Positions 43,233 through 52,690 of a DNA stretch of 64,000 nt are shown piece after piece. Origin of the DNA: CG2-30-58-95 sp964618215 (GTDB taxonomy: Bacteria > Chloroflexota > Anaerolineae > Anaerolineales > Villigracilaceae); the NCBI GenBank assembly GCA_964618215.1, contig CAZTZE010000001.1, positions 1 through 64,000 of the forward strand. Direction: 5' to 3'. The first letter of the stretch is position 1. Every line of letters starts with the position of its first letter. Below the pieces are notes generated by a model. The model was not told the DNA's origin and searched no databases. It saw only the letters and a list, made by a program, of their open reading frames with translations. A program made the position numbers and the translations under genes.

Positions 43233-43545
43233 GAAAGCCTCCAACCCAAAAAGACAAGCTTATCAGGCAGGTAATACATACTTTATGGCATGTGCATTTC
43301 CAGTCATCGCAGCCTGTTTGCAACGTCAACTATGTTTTTTGGGCTCTGCTCATTGTTATTGAAACCTCTCATCTACCTCTAATGCCATCAACCCTTGCTC
43401 ATATTATAGGGTCATTTTCTCGAAAGTCAAGCACTGCGCCGGCCGGTTAGTGTTATTGTCCGTCTGGCGTAGTTTCTAAAACAAACTCCCGGAGACTGCC
43501 AGTCTCCGGGAGTTTCCTGCCTGGTGGAATCTTTGTAATGGTGAC
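43233..43545. other. Intergenic region with a terminator-like hairpin
   Basis: It holds a perfect 15-bp stem AAACTCCCGGAGACT-GCC-AGTCTCCGGGAGTTT (43483-43515). On the minus strand a T-rich GTTTTAG follows, so it could end transcripts from the genes at 43641-44356. The AT-rich stretch before it should hold the promoter of the 42735 gene. No gene is seen. Confidence 0.65.
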
Positions 43546-43641
43546 AGACCTGACATGTCTCATCCGCGCCGTTGCCTTCCGTCACTCTCGCGTGGATAAA
43601 GGCCATCGTTGAGTAATTTCTCGCGGAGACATGTCAGGTCT
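43546..43641. mobile_element. 96-bp element with perfect 15-bp inverted repeats, copy type B
   Basis: The ends are AGACCTGACATGTCT and AGACATGTCAGGTCT. The element ends at the first base of the complement of the TAA stop of the antitoxin-like gene. Size and layout equal the element at 57751-57845, but the terminal repeats differ in sequence. Confidence 0.8.
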
Positions 43642-43865
43642 TACATGCGCACTGCACGGATTTCGGCTTCAATATCTTCCTGGGTGATGTTCAATTTCTT
43701 CGCGCGAGCACGCACGCGCTTCCAGGATTTGTCGAAACGCTTTTCGATTTCATCGCCATCTGCCAAGCCAAGTTTGATGAAGCGAACGTACTTCAACACA
43801 TCGGTCAGGCGGGATTCGGGAAGTGTGGAAATTTCACGAATGATGGTTTGCTCTAAATTGGTCAT
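43641..43865 (-). CDS. Small antitoxin-like protein
   Basis: A 74-residue protein: MTNLEQTIIREISTLPESRL, then DVLKYVRFIKLGLADGDE and a basic, helical C-terminus (KSWKRVRARAKKLNITQEDI). The first part resembles DUF2281/Phd-type antitoxin N-termini (LPESRLTDVLKYVRFIK). No toxin gene is next to it, so it is an orphan. It overlaps the lipoprotein gene upstream by 4 bp. Confidence 0.65.
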   Translation of the reverse strand: MTNLEQTIIREISTLPESRLTDVLKYVRFIKLGLADGDEIEKRFDKSWKRVRARAKKLNITQEDIEAEIRAVRM

Positions 43866-44356
43866 GGCGTACCTCTTGCGATAATTATACTCCCCGAAAT
43901 GAGCAGCTTCTCCTTCATCGGCTCGCTGCTGCCGGGTTGGGTGCCCTTCTCGTAAACTCGCACCAGGTAATTTCCCGCAGGGACGAACTCCAGGTCAACC
44001 TGGATTTCCGAGAAGCACTCGCAGCGGCAGCCCTCGCCGCTCCACACCTCGTAGAGGGTGATTTCAGTACCCTGGATTTCGTGTTCGAATTCGACTTTCC
44101 GGTAGCACTGGTGCTGGAGGGCGCGCGTGTAACGCAGCGTGTTCCCGATCACCTCGATGGCCGGTTCTTGCTCGTTTTCACCTCCTGCTGCACGCGATGC
44201 CATGCCCTGGTCGGTCTCAGCGCAGCCTTTCACCAGCGGCGAGAGTCGCGGTTCTGATGTGGAAGGCAAAGGCGTAGCTGGCGCTACACACCCTGCCAAC
44301 AACACGAGCAGGAGAATGCTATTGACTGCTTGTCGAAACCATCGTTTGAGATTCAT
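43862..44356 (-). CDS. Putative lipoprotein of unknown function
   Basis: A 164-residue protein starting MNLKRWFRQA at 44356 with lipobox LLLAGC. The mature part is a small cysteine-containing domain (HQCYRKVEFEHEI, YEVWSGEGCRCECFSEIQVDLEF) ending in beta-like strands. Four or five cysteines in the middle may form disulfides or bind metal. It overlaps the antitoxin-like gene by 4 bp. The family is not recognised. Confidence 0.7.
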   Translation of the reverse strand: MNLKRWFRQAVNSILLLVLLAGCVAPATPLPSTSEPRLSPLVKGCAETDQGMASRAAGGENEQEPAIEVIGNTLRYTRALQHQCYRKVEFEHEIQGTEITLYEVWSGEGCRCECFSEIQVDLEFVPAGNYLVRVYEKGTQPGSSEPMKEKLLISGSIIIARGTP

Positions 44357-44632
44357 ATTGACATTCCTTTCCACCTTCGCATCCGCGTTTTCCCTGGCCT
44401 AGCCCGCCAGGGCAGGCCGCGTCCACACTTGCACCCCGTTCGGGCCGGGAGCCCGCCGGGGCGAGACGGCCTGGCGCAAGTGCAGGTGTCCGCGTCCAAT
44501 CTTTATCATGGATAATAGACTTTATCCGTAATAGACCGACTGCTTGTTTTTTGCATCGAATTTTCACGAATTTCTCGAACAAATCCGTTCAATTCGGGTA
44601 ATTCGATGCAGAAATCTTATTGCGGATGTTGT

Positions 44633-45958
44633 CTATTGAAATCTCTGCATCGCCTTGAAAATCGCCTGCACGCCGAAATCCAGCGCCTCCACCGGCACGC
44701 GCTCATCCGCGGCGTGGATGGTGCGGATGAAGTTGAAGTCGTCCGGCAGCTTCAGGGGGATGAAGCCGTAGGTCTGGATGCCCAGGCGGGAGAAGAAGCG
44801 CGCGTCGGTGACACCCGTGAGAACCAGCGGCACGGCTATGCCCTCGGGGTCGAGCTCGCGCAGCACCGCGCCCAGGGTATCGAAGAGGCCCATATCCGGC
44901 GCGGCCGGCCCCGGGTCGAACATAACGATTTCGAGATCGAAGTCGTCGCCGAGCAGGGCGCGCAGCTCGCGGGTCATGTCCTCCGGCTGGAAACCGGGCA
45001 GCAGGCGTCCGTCCAGACCGAGTTCCACCTCGGACGGGATGACGTTGACCTTGTCGCTGGCGTGCAGCATGGTCGGGCTGACGGTGTTGTGCAGCAGCGG
45101 CGCGAAAAGGGCGACGCGCGGCCCCAACGCCTTGACCAGGCGGTCGGCCAGAAGCGGGTTGGTCAACTGGCGGAAGAGCAGGCCGCTGACTCCGCCCAGG
45201 GCTGCGGCGATGCTTTCGAGCATGACGCGCACCCCGGGGGTGAGATGGTACGGCAGGTTGCGCCGATCGAGCAGGCGCAGGGCGCGCGCCAGTTTCGCCA
45301 TTGCCCCGCCGCGCACCGGCATCGAGCCGTGCCCGCCCTGGCCGCGGAACGCCGCCTTCATCCAGCAGGCCTGTTTCTCGGCCACCATGATCGGGTAGAT
45401 GCGCTTCCCGCCCATGCTCATGTTGAAGCCGCCGAACTCGCCGAAGGCGTATTTGATACCTTTGAACAGGCCGGGGTGTTCCTCGACCAGGAACTTGGCG
45501 CCGAAATCGCCCCCGGCTTCCTCGTCGGCCACGGCGCAGAAGATCACGTCGCCGGGCAGAGGGGTGTCCTCGGCCTTGGCCTTCAGGAAGGCGGCCAGCA
45601 GCATGGCCACGCCGCTCTTCATATCCAGCGCGCCGCGCCCCCAGATGAAATCGTCCACGATATCCGCCGCGAAGGGCGGCTGCTGCCATTTTTGCTTTTC
45701 GGTGGTGACAACATCCACGTGGCCGTAGAGCAGCAGCGGCGGGGCTGTCCCTTCGCCTTTCAGCCGGGCGACCACGTTCTGGCGCTGGCGGTTCTTGCCA
45801 AGCAGTGTGGTTTTGATGCCCGCCTCTTTCAGCAGGCCGTTGATGAACAGGATGCACTCGCGTTCATTGCCGGGCGGGTTGGTGGTGTCGAAGCGGATCA
45901 ACTGCCGGAGCAGCTCCGCCGGATTGTCGTAGATGGGGGATTGGGTGTTCTTTTTCAT
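44633..45958 (-). CDS. M20-family metallopeptidase
   Basis: A 441-residue protein starting MKKNTQSPIYDN at 45958, overlapping the upstream stop by 4 bp. M20 motifs are present: LLYGHVDVVTT, WGRGALDMKSGVAM, FCAVADEEAGGDFGAKFL, with the dimerisation region and a late conserved histidine in HAADERVPV. It binds two zinc ions and cleaves dipeptides, acyl-amino acids or related amides. The substrate is unknown. Confidence 0.92.
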   Translation of the reverse strand: MKKNTQSPIYDNPAELLRQLIRFDTTNPPGNERECILFINGLLKEAGIKTTLLGKNRQRQNVVARLKGEGTAPPLLLYGHVDVVTTEKQKWQQPPFAADIVDDFIWGRGALDMKSGVAMLLAAFLKAKAEDTPLPGDVIFCAVADEEAGGDFGAKFLVEEHPGLFKGIKYAFGEFGGFNMSMGGKRIYPIMVAEKQACWMKAAFRGQGGHGSMPVRGGAMAKLARALRLLDRRNLPYHLTPGVRVMLESIAAALGGVSGLLFRQLTNPLLADRLVKALGPRVALFAPLLHNTVSPTMLHASDKVNVIPSEVELGLDGRLLPGFQPEDMTRELRALLGDDFDLEIVMFDPGPAAPDMGLFDTLGAVLRELDPEGIAVPLVLTGVTDARFFSRLGIQTYGFIPLKLPDDFNFIRTIHAADERVPVEALDFGVQAIFKAMQRFQ

Positions 45959-46401
45959 GGTTTCCTCTTTGGGTGGATGATGACCATTGCCAGCCGCCGG
46001 GCGTATGCCTCCAGTTGGCTGCGCGTTGGTCGGGACGGCAGGCCTTCCATTTGCAGGATTTTGCCCACCATGCGGGGATGGCGGCGCAGGCGCAGTTCCA
46101 GGAAATCGGCGACGCGCGCCGGGTCGGTGACCGGCTCGGCCAGCCCGTCGAAAATGTGATTCTTCACCCGCAGCGTGACCTGTGGCTCGGCGCGGAGGTT
46201 GCGGAACCAATCCGCCTGCGCGCCTCTCGCTGAGCCGATGCAATAATCGCCGTCCACCACTTCATATTGGAGCGGCGTGGTGCGCGGCAGCCCCGACTTG
46301 CGGCCGGTGGTCGTCAGCAGCAGGATGAAGCGGCCGAGCAGCGGCGCAAGCCCGCCGGTGTACAGCCGCAGGATGAGACGATTGGGCGGCATTTTATCCA
46401 T
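45955..46401 (-). CDS. Deazaflavin-type (F420) nitroreductase-family protein
   Basis: A 148-residue DDN/split-barrel protein starting MDKMPPNRLI at 46401. Typical parts are LTTTGRKSGLPRTTPLQYEVVDG, GSARGAQADWFRNLRAEPQV and a C-terminal MEGLPSRPTRSQLEAYARRL. These proteins use F420 or FMN. Its stop overlaps the M20 start and its start overlaps the end of the Mut7-C gene, so the three genes are coupled. Confidence 0.87.
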   Translation of the reverse strand: MDKMPPNRLILRLYTGGLAPLLGRFILLLTTTGRKSGLPRTTPLQYEVVDGDYCIGSARGAQADWFRNLRAEPQVTLRVKNHIFDGLAEPVTDPARVADFLELRLRRHPRMVGKILQMEGLPSRPTRSQLEAYARRLAMVIIHPKRKP

Positions 46402-47131
46402 TTGAAATTCCTTTGTGGTAGCTCGAAGAGCTACCACTTACAGACTCGATCAACTTTTCCATCCGCTCCACGTGCGAGCCTTTCCAGTATACCCGGTCAC
46501 AGGCGGGGCAGAGATGGAATTCGTCGTAATGGATTTTAGTCAACGGTTCGAGGCGATCCAGCACCGTCTCTTTGCTGACCGGTTGCAGGGGGTGGTTGCA
46601 GCGCAGGCAGCGATGGAGGGGGGCGATCTTGTCGGCCAGGTCGAAGCGGCGCACCACCTCGACCAACTGCTCCGGCGGTTCGAGCGAGCGCAGGCAATAA
46701 CCGTACTGCACCACCTTGCGCATCAGCAGGCGGCGGTCGCGCGTCAGCAGGATGCGGGGATCTTCGGCCAGGATGACGGCGATCTCGTCATCGTGATAGT
46801 CGTTATTGTACAGGCAATCGAACCCCAACATGCGCAGGTAGGCGGCCAGCCGGCCGAGATGGCTATCCAATAAAAAGCGTGGCTCGATCGGGCAATCGGG
46901 CGCGGCGGCGCGGACCTCAATCCTGTCGCCGTTATGAGGGACGCTGTCCAGGCCGCGCGCCTGCCCGTTGACCGTGACCTGGCCCACTTCCGTGTGCGGC
47001 ACGCCGAGCGATTCGGTCAGGTGCTTGAGGGATTGCCGGCCCTTGAAAGCCAGCGCGAGCGTGACGTTTCTCTTATCGCGGGGGAGGAAGCAGCGCAATT
47101 CCGGCTGGAGATCAAAATAGGCCGTGCTCAT
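46394..47131 (-). CDS. Mut7-C RNase-domain protein with ubiquitin-like N-terminus
   Basis: A 245-residue protein. Residues 1 to about 80 form a ThiS/ubiquitin-like beta-grasp (LRCFLPRDKRNVTLALAF, EVGQVTVNGQARGLDSV, NGDRIEV). The Mut7-C PIN-like domain follows (FLLDSHLGRLAAYLRMLGFD, RILLTRDRRLL) and a zinc ribbon (CLRCNHPL...CPACDRVYW). Mut7-C is predicted to act in RNA degradation. It overlaps the F420-type gene by 8 bp. Confidence 0.93.
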   Translation of the reverse strand: MSTAYFDLQPELRCFLPRDKRNVTLALAFKGRQSLKHLTESLGVPHTEVGQVTVNGQARGLDSVPHNGDRIEVRAAAPDCPIEPRFLLDSHLGRLAAYLRMLGFDCLYNNDYHDDEIAVILAEDPRILLTRDRRLLMRKVVQYGYCLRSLEPPEQLVEVVRRFDLADKIAPLHRCLRCNHPLQPVSKETVLDRLEPLTKIHYDEFHLCPACDRVYWKGSHVERMEKLIESVSGSSSSYHKGISNG

Positions 47132-47151
47132 TTGCTACCATGATATTCTGC

Positions 47152-47466
47152 CTAGCCGTAAGAGCAGCAGTAGTCTACCGGCCCCTTGAGCTTCAGCTTG
47201 AAGGACGAGTTGGCCGGCACTTCGAAGGTATCCCCGGCTTCGAAGGTCCGCCACTTGTCGCTGCCGGGCAGCAGCACATCCATTTCGCCATTCAGCAGTT
47301 CCATCACTTCGCGCGCCCCGGTGTTGAACTCGTAATCGCCGGGCAGCATGAAGCCGAGCGTCTTGCGCGTGCCGTCCGCGAAGAGCACATTACGGCTGGT
47401 GACTTTGCCGTCGAAGTAGATGTTGGCTTTCTTGAGGATGGTCACGTTTTCGAATTTATCGGACAT
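47152..47466 (-). CDS. ppnP: Pyrimidine/purine nucleoside phosphorylase (PpnP, DUF1255)
   Basis: A 104-residue single cupin. The family pattern is clear: ANIYFDGKVTSRNVLFADGT, TLGFMLPGDYEFNTGAREVM, WRTFEAGDTFEVPANSSFKL. E. coli PpnP splits several nucleosides with phosphate. It starts the minus-strand run to 44633 with small gaps. Confidence 0.9.
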   Translation of the reverse strand: MSDKFENVTILKKANIYFDGKVTSRNVLFADGTRKTLGFMLPGDYEFNTGAREVMELLNGEMDVLLPGSDKWRTFEAGDTFEVPANSSFKLKLKGPVDYCCSYG

Positions 47467-47535
47467 AGGGTGTAGCTCCTTATGGAAAGGTTACATGCCG
47501 AAGGATGATTGTGCGGATTATGGTTTTGGCGTGTT

Positions 47536-48471
47536 TCAATCTAACTCCGCATTTCTCCTTAGAAAAGAAAGTGAATCAGACACAGGATCAGGTAAAAATA
47601 TCTTCCAAATTTTTAAAATCGAAATTATTTCACTATCTTCCAAGCCATAGGCACTACCTATCGCTGTATAATTATAATCAATAGTACTACCATGAACATC
47701 TGAAATGGGTTGTCTCCCTATGGACTGCAATTTTAGAACGTCCAATCTTTGGATGTTTTTCGGGTGGTATCCAAAACCTAAGAAATATCTTCTTTTTGCT
47801 TCTTCCATAATCTGTTTAGCTTGTTGAAATTCAGGCGAGTTCTCATGACCTTCAGAGATCACGATTATTCTTTCGATTGCTCGACTTAAATCCATTTCTG
47901 AGTAATCGCTATTATACGGCTTGCTGTTTTGTGATTGCCAAGGCAAGGAGCCAAGAGAACCATGAACATGCACAATTGGTATTCTTCCCAGTACTTCAGC
48001 GCATTGTTCATCAGACTTGCCATAAGAATGCTTTATGGCCGTAAATAGGAATTGCTCCAAGGACCGGTCATAATTAAAAGTAATGATGGATACTTTGTTG
48101 TCGCCAAATTCTTCCCATCCAATACTTAATTTGCTAAACAAATACCGATAACAACCCTTATTCTGTTTTCCAAGCTCAAATAAGGATTTCTCATTCTCGC
48201 ACGGAAACAGGCTTAGTGCGATTGATAACTTCCCAATAGATAGGAACTCTGGGCGGTTTTCTAGAAAAGCATCAATTGACAACTGCTGAGATAACCGTAG
48301 TTCTTGGTAAAATTCTCCTATTAGTTTTTCCTGTATCCCATGCTCACAGAAAATATTCCGCCAACCATCAAGATTTTCCAAGACTGTATTGATTAGTTCT
48401 CCCCCAGATGGGAATCCATAAGGAATACTTACTCCAGCCCCTAATACAAGAACGGTTTGCGTGGTAATCAT
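47536..48471 (-). CDS. SIR2-like NAD-binding protein, AT-rich
   Basis: A 311-residue protein starting MITTQTVLVLGAG at 48471. The SIR2-type nucleotide motif VLVLGAGVSIPYGFPSGGEL is at the N-terminus. Later motifs include SIITFNYDRSLEQFL and IVHVHGSLGSLPWQ (the catalytic-type His with N/D upstream). Such stand-alone SIR2 proteins occur in antiphage and TIR/SIR2 NADase systems. Its GC content is visibly lower than that of both neighbours, so it was probably acquired. No partner gene (argonaute, HerA, STAND) is present, so a defence role is only suggested. Confidence 0.78.
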   Translation of the reverse strand: MITTQTVLVLGAGVSIPYGFPSGGELINTVLENLDGWRNIFCEHGIQEKLIGEFYQELRLSQQLSIDAFLENRPEFLSIGKLSIALSLFPCENEKSLFELGKQNKGCYRYLFSKLSIGWEEFGDNKVSIITFNYDRSLEQFLFTAIKHSYGKSDEQCAEVLGRIPIVHVHGSLGSLPWQSQNSKPYNSDYSEMDLSRAIERIIVISEGHENSPEFQQAKQIMEEAKRRYFLGFGYHPKNIQRLDVLKLQSIGRQPISDVHGSTIDYNYTAIGSAYGLEDSEIISILKIWKIFLPDPVSDSLSFLRRNAELD

Positions 48472-48485
48472 CTTAGCATCCTTTA

Positions 48486-50036
48486 CTAAAAAGCCCAGAT
48501 CATCGCCATCAGCGCGCACACCGCCGTGATGACCAGCGAAACCACGAACGTCACGCGCAGCACGGAGGCCTCCTCGCCGATGCGGTCAATGGAGGCGGAT
48601 GCGTTCTGCAGTTTGGCAGGCGAGATGACACTGGCCAGCCCGGCTCCGATCCCGCTCGCCGCGGCGAGGAGCAAGCCGATCGCGCCGATCTTCTCTGCTG
48701 TGGAGAGATGCAGCGCGGTCAGCATGGCGATGGCGGAGGTCTCCGAGCCGGAGATGAAACCGGCCAACATGCCGAGATAGGGGGCGACGAGCGGGTAGAA
48801 CCTGCCGAAAGCGGAGGCCGAGGCGCTGGCTAATACAGCGATCATGTTACGGCTGGCATCCGCCAATTGCCAGTCAAGCCCTTTGCCGGAATGGTTGTAG
48901 AGATAAGCAATCGCAAAGAAGACCGCCGAGGCCAGCATGGGACGCGGGGCGCGCTTGAGCCACTTCTTGAGCGAGTCGCCGAGCTGCTTTTTGGTCGGCT
49001 TCAGGAAAGGCAGGGCCAGAATGGTCGAAACCAGGATCCAGAAATAAGCCTGCCAGAACAGGCGCACCTTTTCCGGCGCGCCGGGGATGATGGACACCGG
49101 CATGGCCCAGGTCTTGAAGGTCAGCTCGTAGAATGGCAGGGAGGGGATGTTGACCAACACCGCGAAGAGGGTCAGGATGAGCCAGGGGGAGATAGCCCTC
49201 CAGAGTGGCAAACGCGCCTCGGCGGCGTGGTCGGCCTCGGTCAGGGCGCTCCGGTCGCGCAGCGGTTTGCGCATAGCCGCTAAGTAAAACAACATCATCA
49301 AGATAACGCCTAAGCCGGCCGCCACGCCGGTCAGCGGCACCATGCCGATGGCGTTCATACCGATGGCGATGAACCCGGCCGAAAGTCCCGAGAGCAGGGC
49401 GGGGAGCAGCCCGCGCCAGACCAGTTTCCAGCGTCCGACGATCCACAGCATCCCCAGGGCGATGCACGCGCTGATGACCGGCATGAAGCGGGCAAAGTAG
49501 CCGCCGACCTCGTTCACCGGCTTGCCGACGAAACCGGCAAATACCACCACCGGCACGCCCAGCAGGGCGTAGGTGCACAGGGCGTCGTAGCCGATGGCAG
49601 GCAGGGCGATGGCAATGAAAGACGAGTGGCCCAGCGCAAGCATGATCGGCGGCAGGATGGAGACCGGTGTGGCGCCCATGGCGGCCAGCAGCGTCCCGAA
49701 GCCAACGTTGACGATCATGATCTGCACGATCTGGTCTTTGGGTGCGATGGTTTTGATGAGCGCCACCACGCGGGCGATGGCACCCGTCTCGATCATGATG
49801 AAGACTTGCAGCAGCGAGGCGGCGACCATAATGGTGATCGGGAAGGAGGCAATTACCCCGGCCAGGCTGGCTTCGAGCGTGACCGTCAATGGCGTCTGGA
49901 AGTAGAGCCAGGCGACCAGCAGGGTGACGATCCAGCCGATGAGACCGGAGGCATCGGCAGCCATGCGCCGCCAGAGCAGCAGGAGGAGAACGACGAGGAT
50001 GGGGAGCAGGGCAAGGAGGATGGAGAGAAGGTTCAT
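48486..50036 (-). CDS. L-lactate permease family transporter
   Basis: A 516-residue polytopic protein with 12 or more helices. The family is recognised by MNLLSILLALLPILVVLLLL, AVGAT-like GFGTLLAAMGATPVSILPPI, LGVPVVVFAGFVGKPVNEVGG and GSETSAIAMLTALHLSTAEK. LctP-type permeases take up lactate or glycolate with protons. Two fragments of the first 38-54 codons of a relative lie at 55564-55728 and 56922-57038. The SIR2-like gene follows after 14 bp. Confidence 0.9.
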   Translation of the reverse strand: MNLLSILLALLPILVVLLLLLWRRMAADASGLIGWIVTLLVAWLYFQTPLTVTLEASLAGVIASFPITIMVAASLLQVFIMIETGAIARVVALIKTIAPKDQIVQIMIVNVGFGTLLAAMGATPVSILPPIMLALGHSSFIAIALPAIGYDALCTYALLGVPVVVFAGFVGKPVNEVGGYFARFMPVISACIALGMLWIVGRWKLVWRGLLPALLSGLSAGFIAIGMNAIGMVPLTGVAAGLGVILMMLFYLAAMRKPLRDRSALTEADHAAEARLPLWRAISPWLILTLFAVLVNIPSLPFYELTFKTWAMPVSIIPGAPEKVRLFWQAYFWILVSTILALPFLKPTKKQLGDSLKKWLKRAPRPMLASAVFFAIAYLYNHSGKGLDWQLADASRNMIAVLASASASAFGRFYPLVAPYLGMLAGFISGSETSAIAMLTALHLSTAEKIGAIGLLLAAASGIGAGLASVISPAKLQNASASIDRIGEEASVLRVTFVVSLVITAVCALMAMIWAF

Positions 50037-50292
50037 TGGCGATCCTTACGAGAGGCATCCGGGAGTTGAATAAGTTTATAACGAGTGGCGGAAAGACGCA
50101 ACTGCCAGTTGACAAGTCTTTTTAATAACCCTATAATGATTTTGTACGCACTGACTTGAATTTACGCTTGCTTCCGGCATAGAGCAAGCTGAAATTACTA
50201 ATTAGAAAAGAAGGCGCAAGGGCAGATAAGAATAGAGTGCATGATCTCGGGATAGAGTTTAGCCTTTTTTTGTCAATCCAACAGAGGATAAT

Positions 50293-50593
50293 CATGTAGC
50301 TCATTCGCGTTAATATGACCGATTTGACCAGCAGGGTGGAGCCGCTCCCGGATGCCTATAAACATCTGGGCGGGCGCGGCATGACCTCAACCATCGTGGC
50401 GAAGGAAGTCCCGCCATTGTGCCACCCGCTGGGGCCGAACAACAAACTGGTCTTTGCGCCCGGCATTGTGACCGGCACCCCCGCCCCAACCTCTGCCCGC
50501 GTCTCCGCCGGGGCAAAATCGCCGCTCACCGGCGGGATCAAGGAGAGCAACGGCGGTTCATCCTGGGCGGCTGACTTGGCCGATATGCAGTGA
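50293..50593 (+). pseudogene. N-terminal relic of an aldehyde:ferredoxin oxidoreductase
   Basis: ATG at 50293 is followed at once by TAG, then the frame reads LIRVNMTDLTSR and about 95 residues matching the AOR N-terminus: AYKHLGGRGMTSTIVAKEV, GPNNKLVFAPGIVTGTPAPT, KSPLTGGIKESNGGSSWA. It ends in a stop 185 bp before the intact AOR gene. It differs clearly from the intact copy, so it is a remnant of a second AOR type (WOR5-like GIKESN motif). Confidence 0.8.
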
Positions 50594-50786
50594 ATTGGCT
50601 CTGTTCCAGTAGACGTGATTGCCCTACTTTCCCGCCGAAGGCAGTTGACATTGTTGGATTTTTTTTGTATACTAAAATCAGCTGGTTTTCCGGGATTGGG
50701 AAGGAGGTGAAAGCTATCAAAGCGAGACTATTATTGAAAGAATACCCCGATCACTTTCCCGGTTCTAATAAAAAAGGAGTGTAAAG

Positions 50787-52619
50787 ATGGTACTAGGTGG
50801 ATACGCAGATCGTATTGCCCGCGTGGACTTGAGCGCGGGTCAAGTTGTCTACGAGCCTGTTCCCGAGGAATGGGCGCGCAAATACATCGGCGGGCGCGGC
50901 CTGGGCGTGCGCTATGTCCTGGAAAACGGCCCGCAGGTGGATCCCCTTTCACCCGACAACATTCTCTGCTTCATGAACGGCCCGCTGACCGGCACCGAGG
51001 CCAACATGAGCGGACGCTTGGCTGTCGTGACCAAATCGCCGCTCACCGGCACGGTCACCGACAGCCATCATGGCGGCTGGTCGGCGGCGCGGCTGCGCTG
51101 GGCCGGCTTCGACGGATTGATCTTCGCCGGAAAGGCCGAAAAACCCGTTTACGTTTACATCCACAACGGCCAGGCGGAAATCCTTGATGCCTCGGAAGTG
51201 TGGGGCAAGGGCGTGCACGAGACGGTCAAGTTCTTCCAGGCGAAATACGGCGAGAAGGACCTGAGCGTGATCGCCATCGGCCAGGCGGGGGAAAAACTCT
51301 CGCGTTTTGCCTGCTGGATCAATGAACATGACCGCGCCAGCGGGCGCGGCGGCACCGGCTGCGTGGGCGGCAGCAAGAAACTCAAGGCCATCGTGATCAA
51401 AGGCGAAAAAGCCATGCCCAAAGCCAAAGACCGCGAGGCCTGGAAAGCGGCTCACGACCGGGCGCTGGCCGAGATCATGGACGAACGGGTGGTGACCTCG
51501 CCGCGCAAGGGCGGGCTCTCCGTGCTTGGCACCAACGTCTTGATGAACATGGTCAACGTCATCGGTGGCCTGCCGGCTCGCAACAGCCAGCTTACGGCGT
51601 TTGGCGACAAGGCCGAGCTAGTCAGCGGCGAGTGGGTCAAAGAGCACATCCTGGTCGACGACCCCACCTGCCACGCCTGCCCGGTGGCCTGCAAGAAGGA
51701 AGTCGAGATCAAAGAAGGGCCGTTCAAAGGTCTGCGCATGGAGAGCGTGGAATACGAATCAATCTGGGCGTTCGGCGCCAACTGTGACAACGATGATGCC
51801 GCCGCTGTCGCCAAACTGATTGACCTGTGCAACGACTTTGGCTTTGACACCATTGAGATGGGCAATGTCCTTTCGGTGTACATGGAAGCCAGCGAGAAGG
51901 GCTACACCGACGGCGCAGGTGGCCTGAAATGGGGCGACGTGATGGGCATGGTCGAGACTGTTCGCAAGGTCGCCTTCCGCGAGGGCATCGGTGACGTTCT
52001 GGCCAACGGCACCGAGCGCGCGGCCAAGCACTTCGGCCATCCTGAAATCGCCATGACGGTCAAGGGCCAGGCCATTCCCGCCTACGACCCGCGCGGCATC
52101 AAGGGCATGGGCATCGGCTATGCCACGAGCAACCGCGGCGCATGCCATCTGCGGGGTTACACCCCGGCCGCCGAGGTCGTCGGCAACGTGCTGGGGCCGT
52201 CCACCATCACCGATCCGCTGGCTTGGAAGGGCAAGGGCGAGCTGACGGTCATCTTCCAGAACGTACACGCTATGACCGACTGCCTGGACGTGTGCAAGTT
52301 CGCAACCTTCGCCGAATCGCTGGACACCTTCGCCATGCAGTATTCGGCGATTACTGGCATTCAGGTGACGGCGGCGGACTTGCTGAAGGTCGGCGAGCGC
52401 GTCTACAACCTGGAGCGCTACTACAACAACCTGGCCGGTTTCCGCGAGGGCAGCGACTACCTGCCACAGCGCTTCCTGAAGGAACCCTCCACCATGCCTG
52501 GCTCTAAGGGCCATGTCTGCGAACTGGCCGAGATGCTGGAGGAATACTACAAAGCGCGCGGCTGGGAAAACGGCGTGGTGCCCGAAGCCAAACTAAAGGA
52601 ACTGGGCATTCTCGAATAA
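50787..52619 (+). CDS. aor: Tungsten-type aldehyde:ferredoxin oxidoreductase
   Basis: A 610-residue AOR family protein with AAGGAG before ATG. It oxidises aldehydes to acids with a W-bis-pterin and one 4Fe-4S cluster. Visible signatures are YIGGRGLGVRYVLENG, KSPLTGTVTDSHHGGWSAARL, the cluster motif CHACPVACKKEV (about 298-309), SVEYESIWAFGANC and the late cysteine in TDCLDVCKFA. Length is usual for the family. MoaD-like and radical SAM genes within 3 kb fit a cofactor-assembly role for this enzyme. Confidence 0.95.
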   Translation: MVLGGYADRIARVDLSAGQVVYEPVPEEWARKYIGGRGLGVRYVLENGPQVDPLSPDNILCFMNGPLTGTEANMSGRLAVVTKSPLTGTVTDSHHGGWSAARLRWAGFDGLIFAGKAEKPVYVYIHNGQAEILDASEVWGKGVHETVKFFQAKYGEKDLSVIAIGQAGEKLSRFACWINEHDRASGRGGTGCVGGSKKLKAIVIKGEKAMPKAKDREAWKAAHDRALAEIMDERVVTSPRKGGLSVLGTNVLMNMVNVIGGLPARNSQLTAFGDKAELVSGEWVKEHILVDDPTCHACPVACKKEVEIKEGPFKGLRMESVEYESIWAFGANCDNDDAAAVAKLIDLCNDFGFDTIEMGNVLSVYMEASEKGYTDGAGGLKWGDVMGMVETVRKVAFREGIGDVLANGTERAAKHFGHPEIAMTVKGQAIPAYDPRGIKGMGIGYATSNRGACHLRGYTPAAEVVGNVLGPSTITDPLAWKGKGELTVIFQNVHAMTDCLDVCKFATFAESLDTFAMQYSAITGIQVTAADLLKVGERVYNLERYYNNLAGFREGSDYLPQRFLKEPSTMPGSKGHVCELAEMLEEYYKARGWENGVVPEAKLKELGILE

Positions 52620-52690
52620 GCCCGCCTTTGCGAACAAGCAACCCGGTTTCTGCACAGAAACCGGGTTCTTCATTTCACCGCTACTATCCG

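Noticed and set aside
44703..45857. Long second frame inside the M20 peptidase gene
   Set aside because: It is a GC-rich shadow frame, rich in Arg/Pro/Ala, without domain features. The M20 frame explains the region.
48874..50115. Long overlapping frame on the lactate permease gene
   Set aside because: It is a shadow frame of a GC-rich gene with low-complexity composition and no membrane pattern.
50590..50784. 64-residue frame between the AOR relic and AOR
   Set aside because: It has no recognisable domain and ends at the AOR ribosome-binding site. It is more likely leader sequence.
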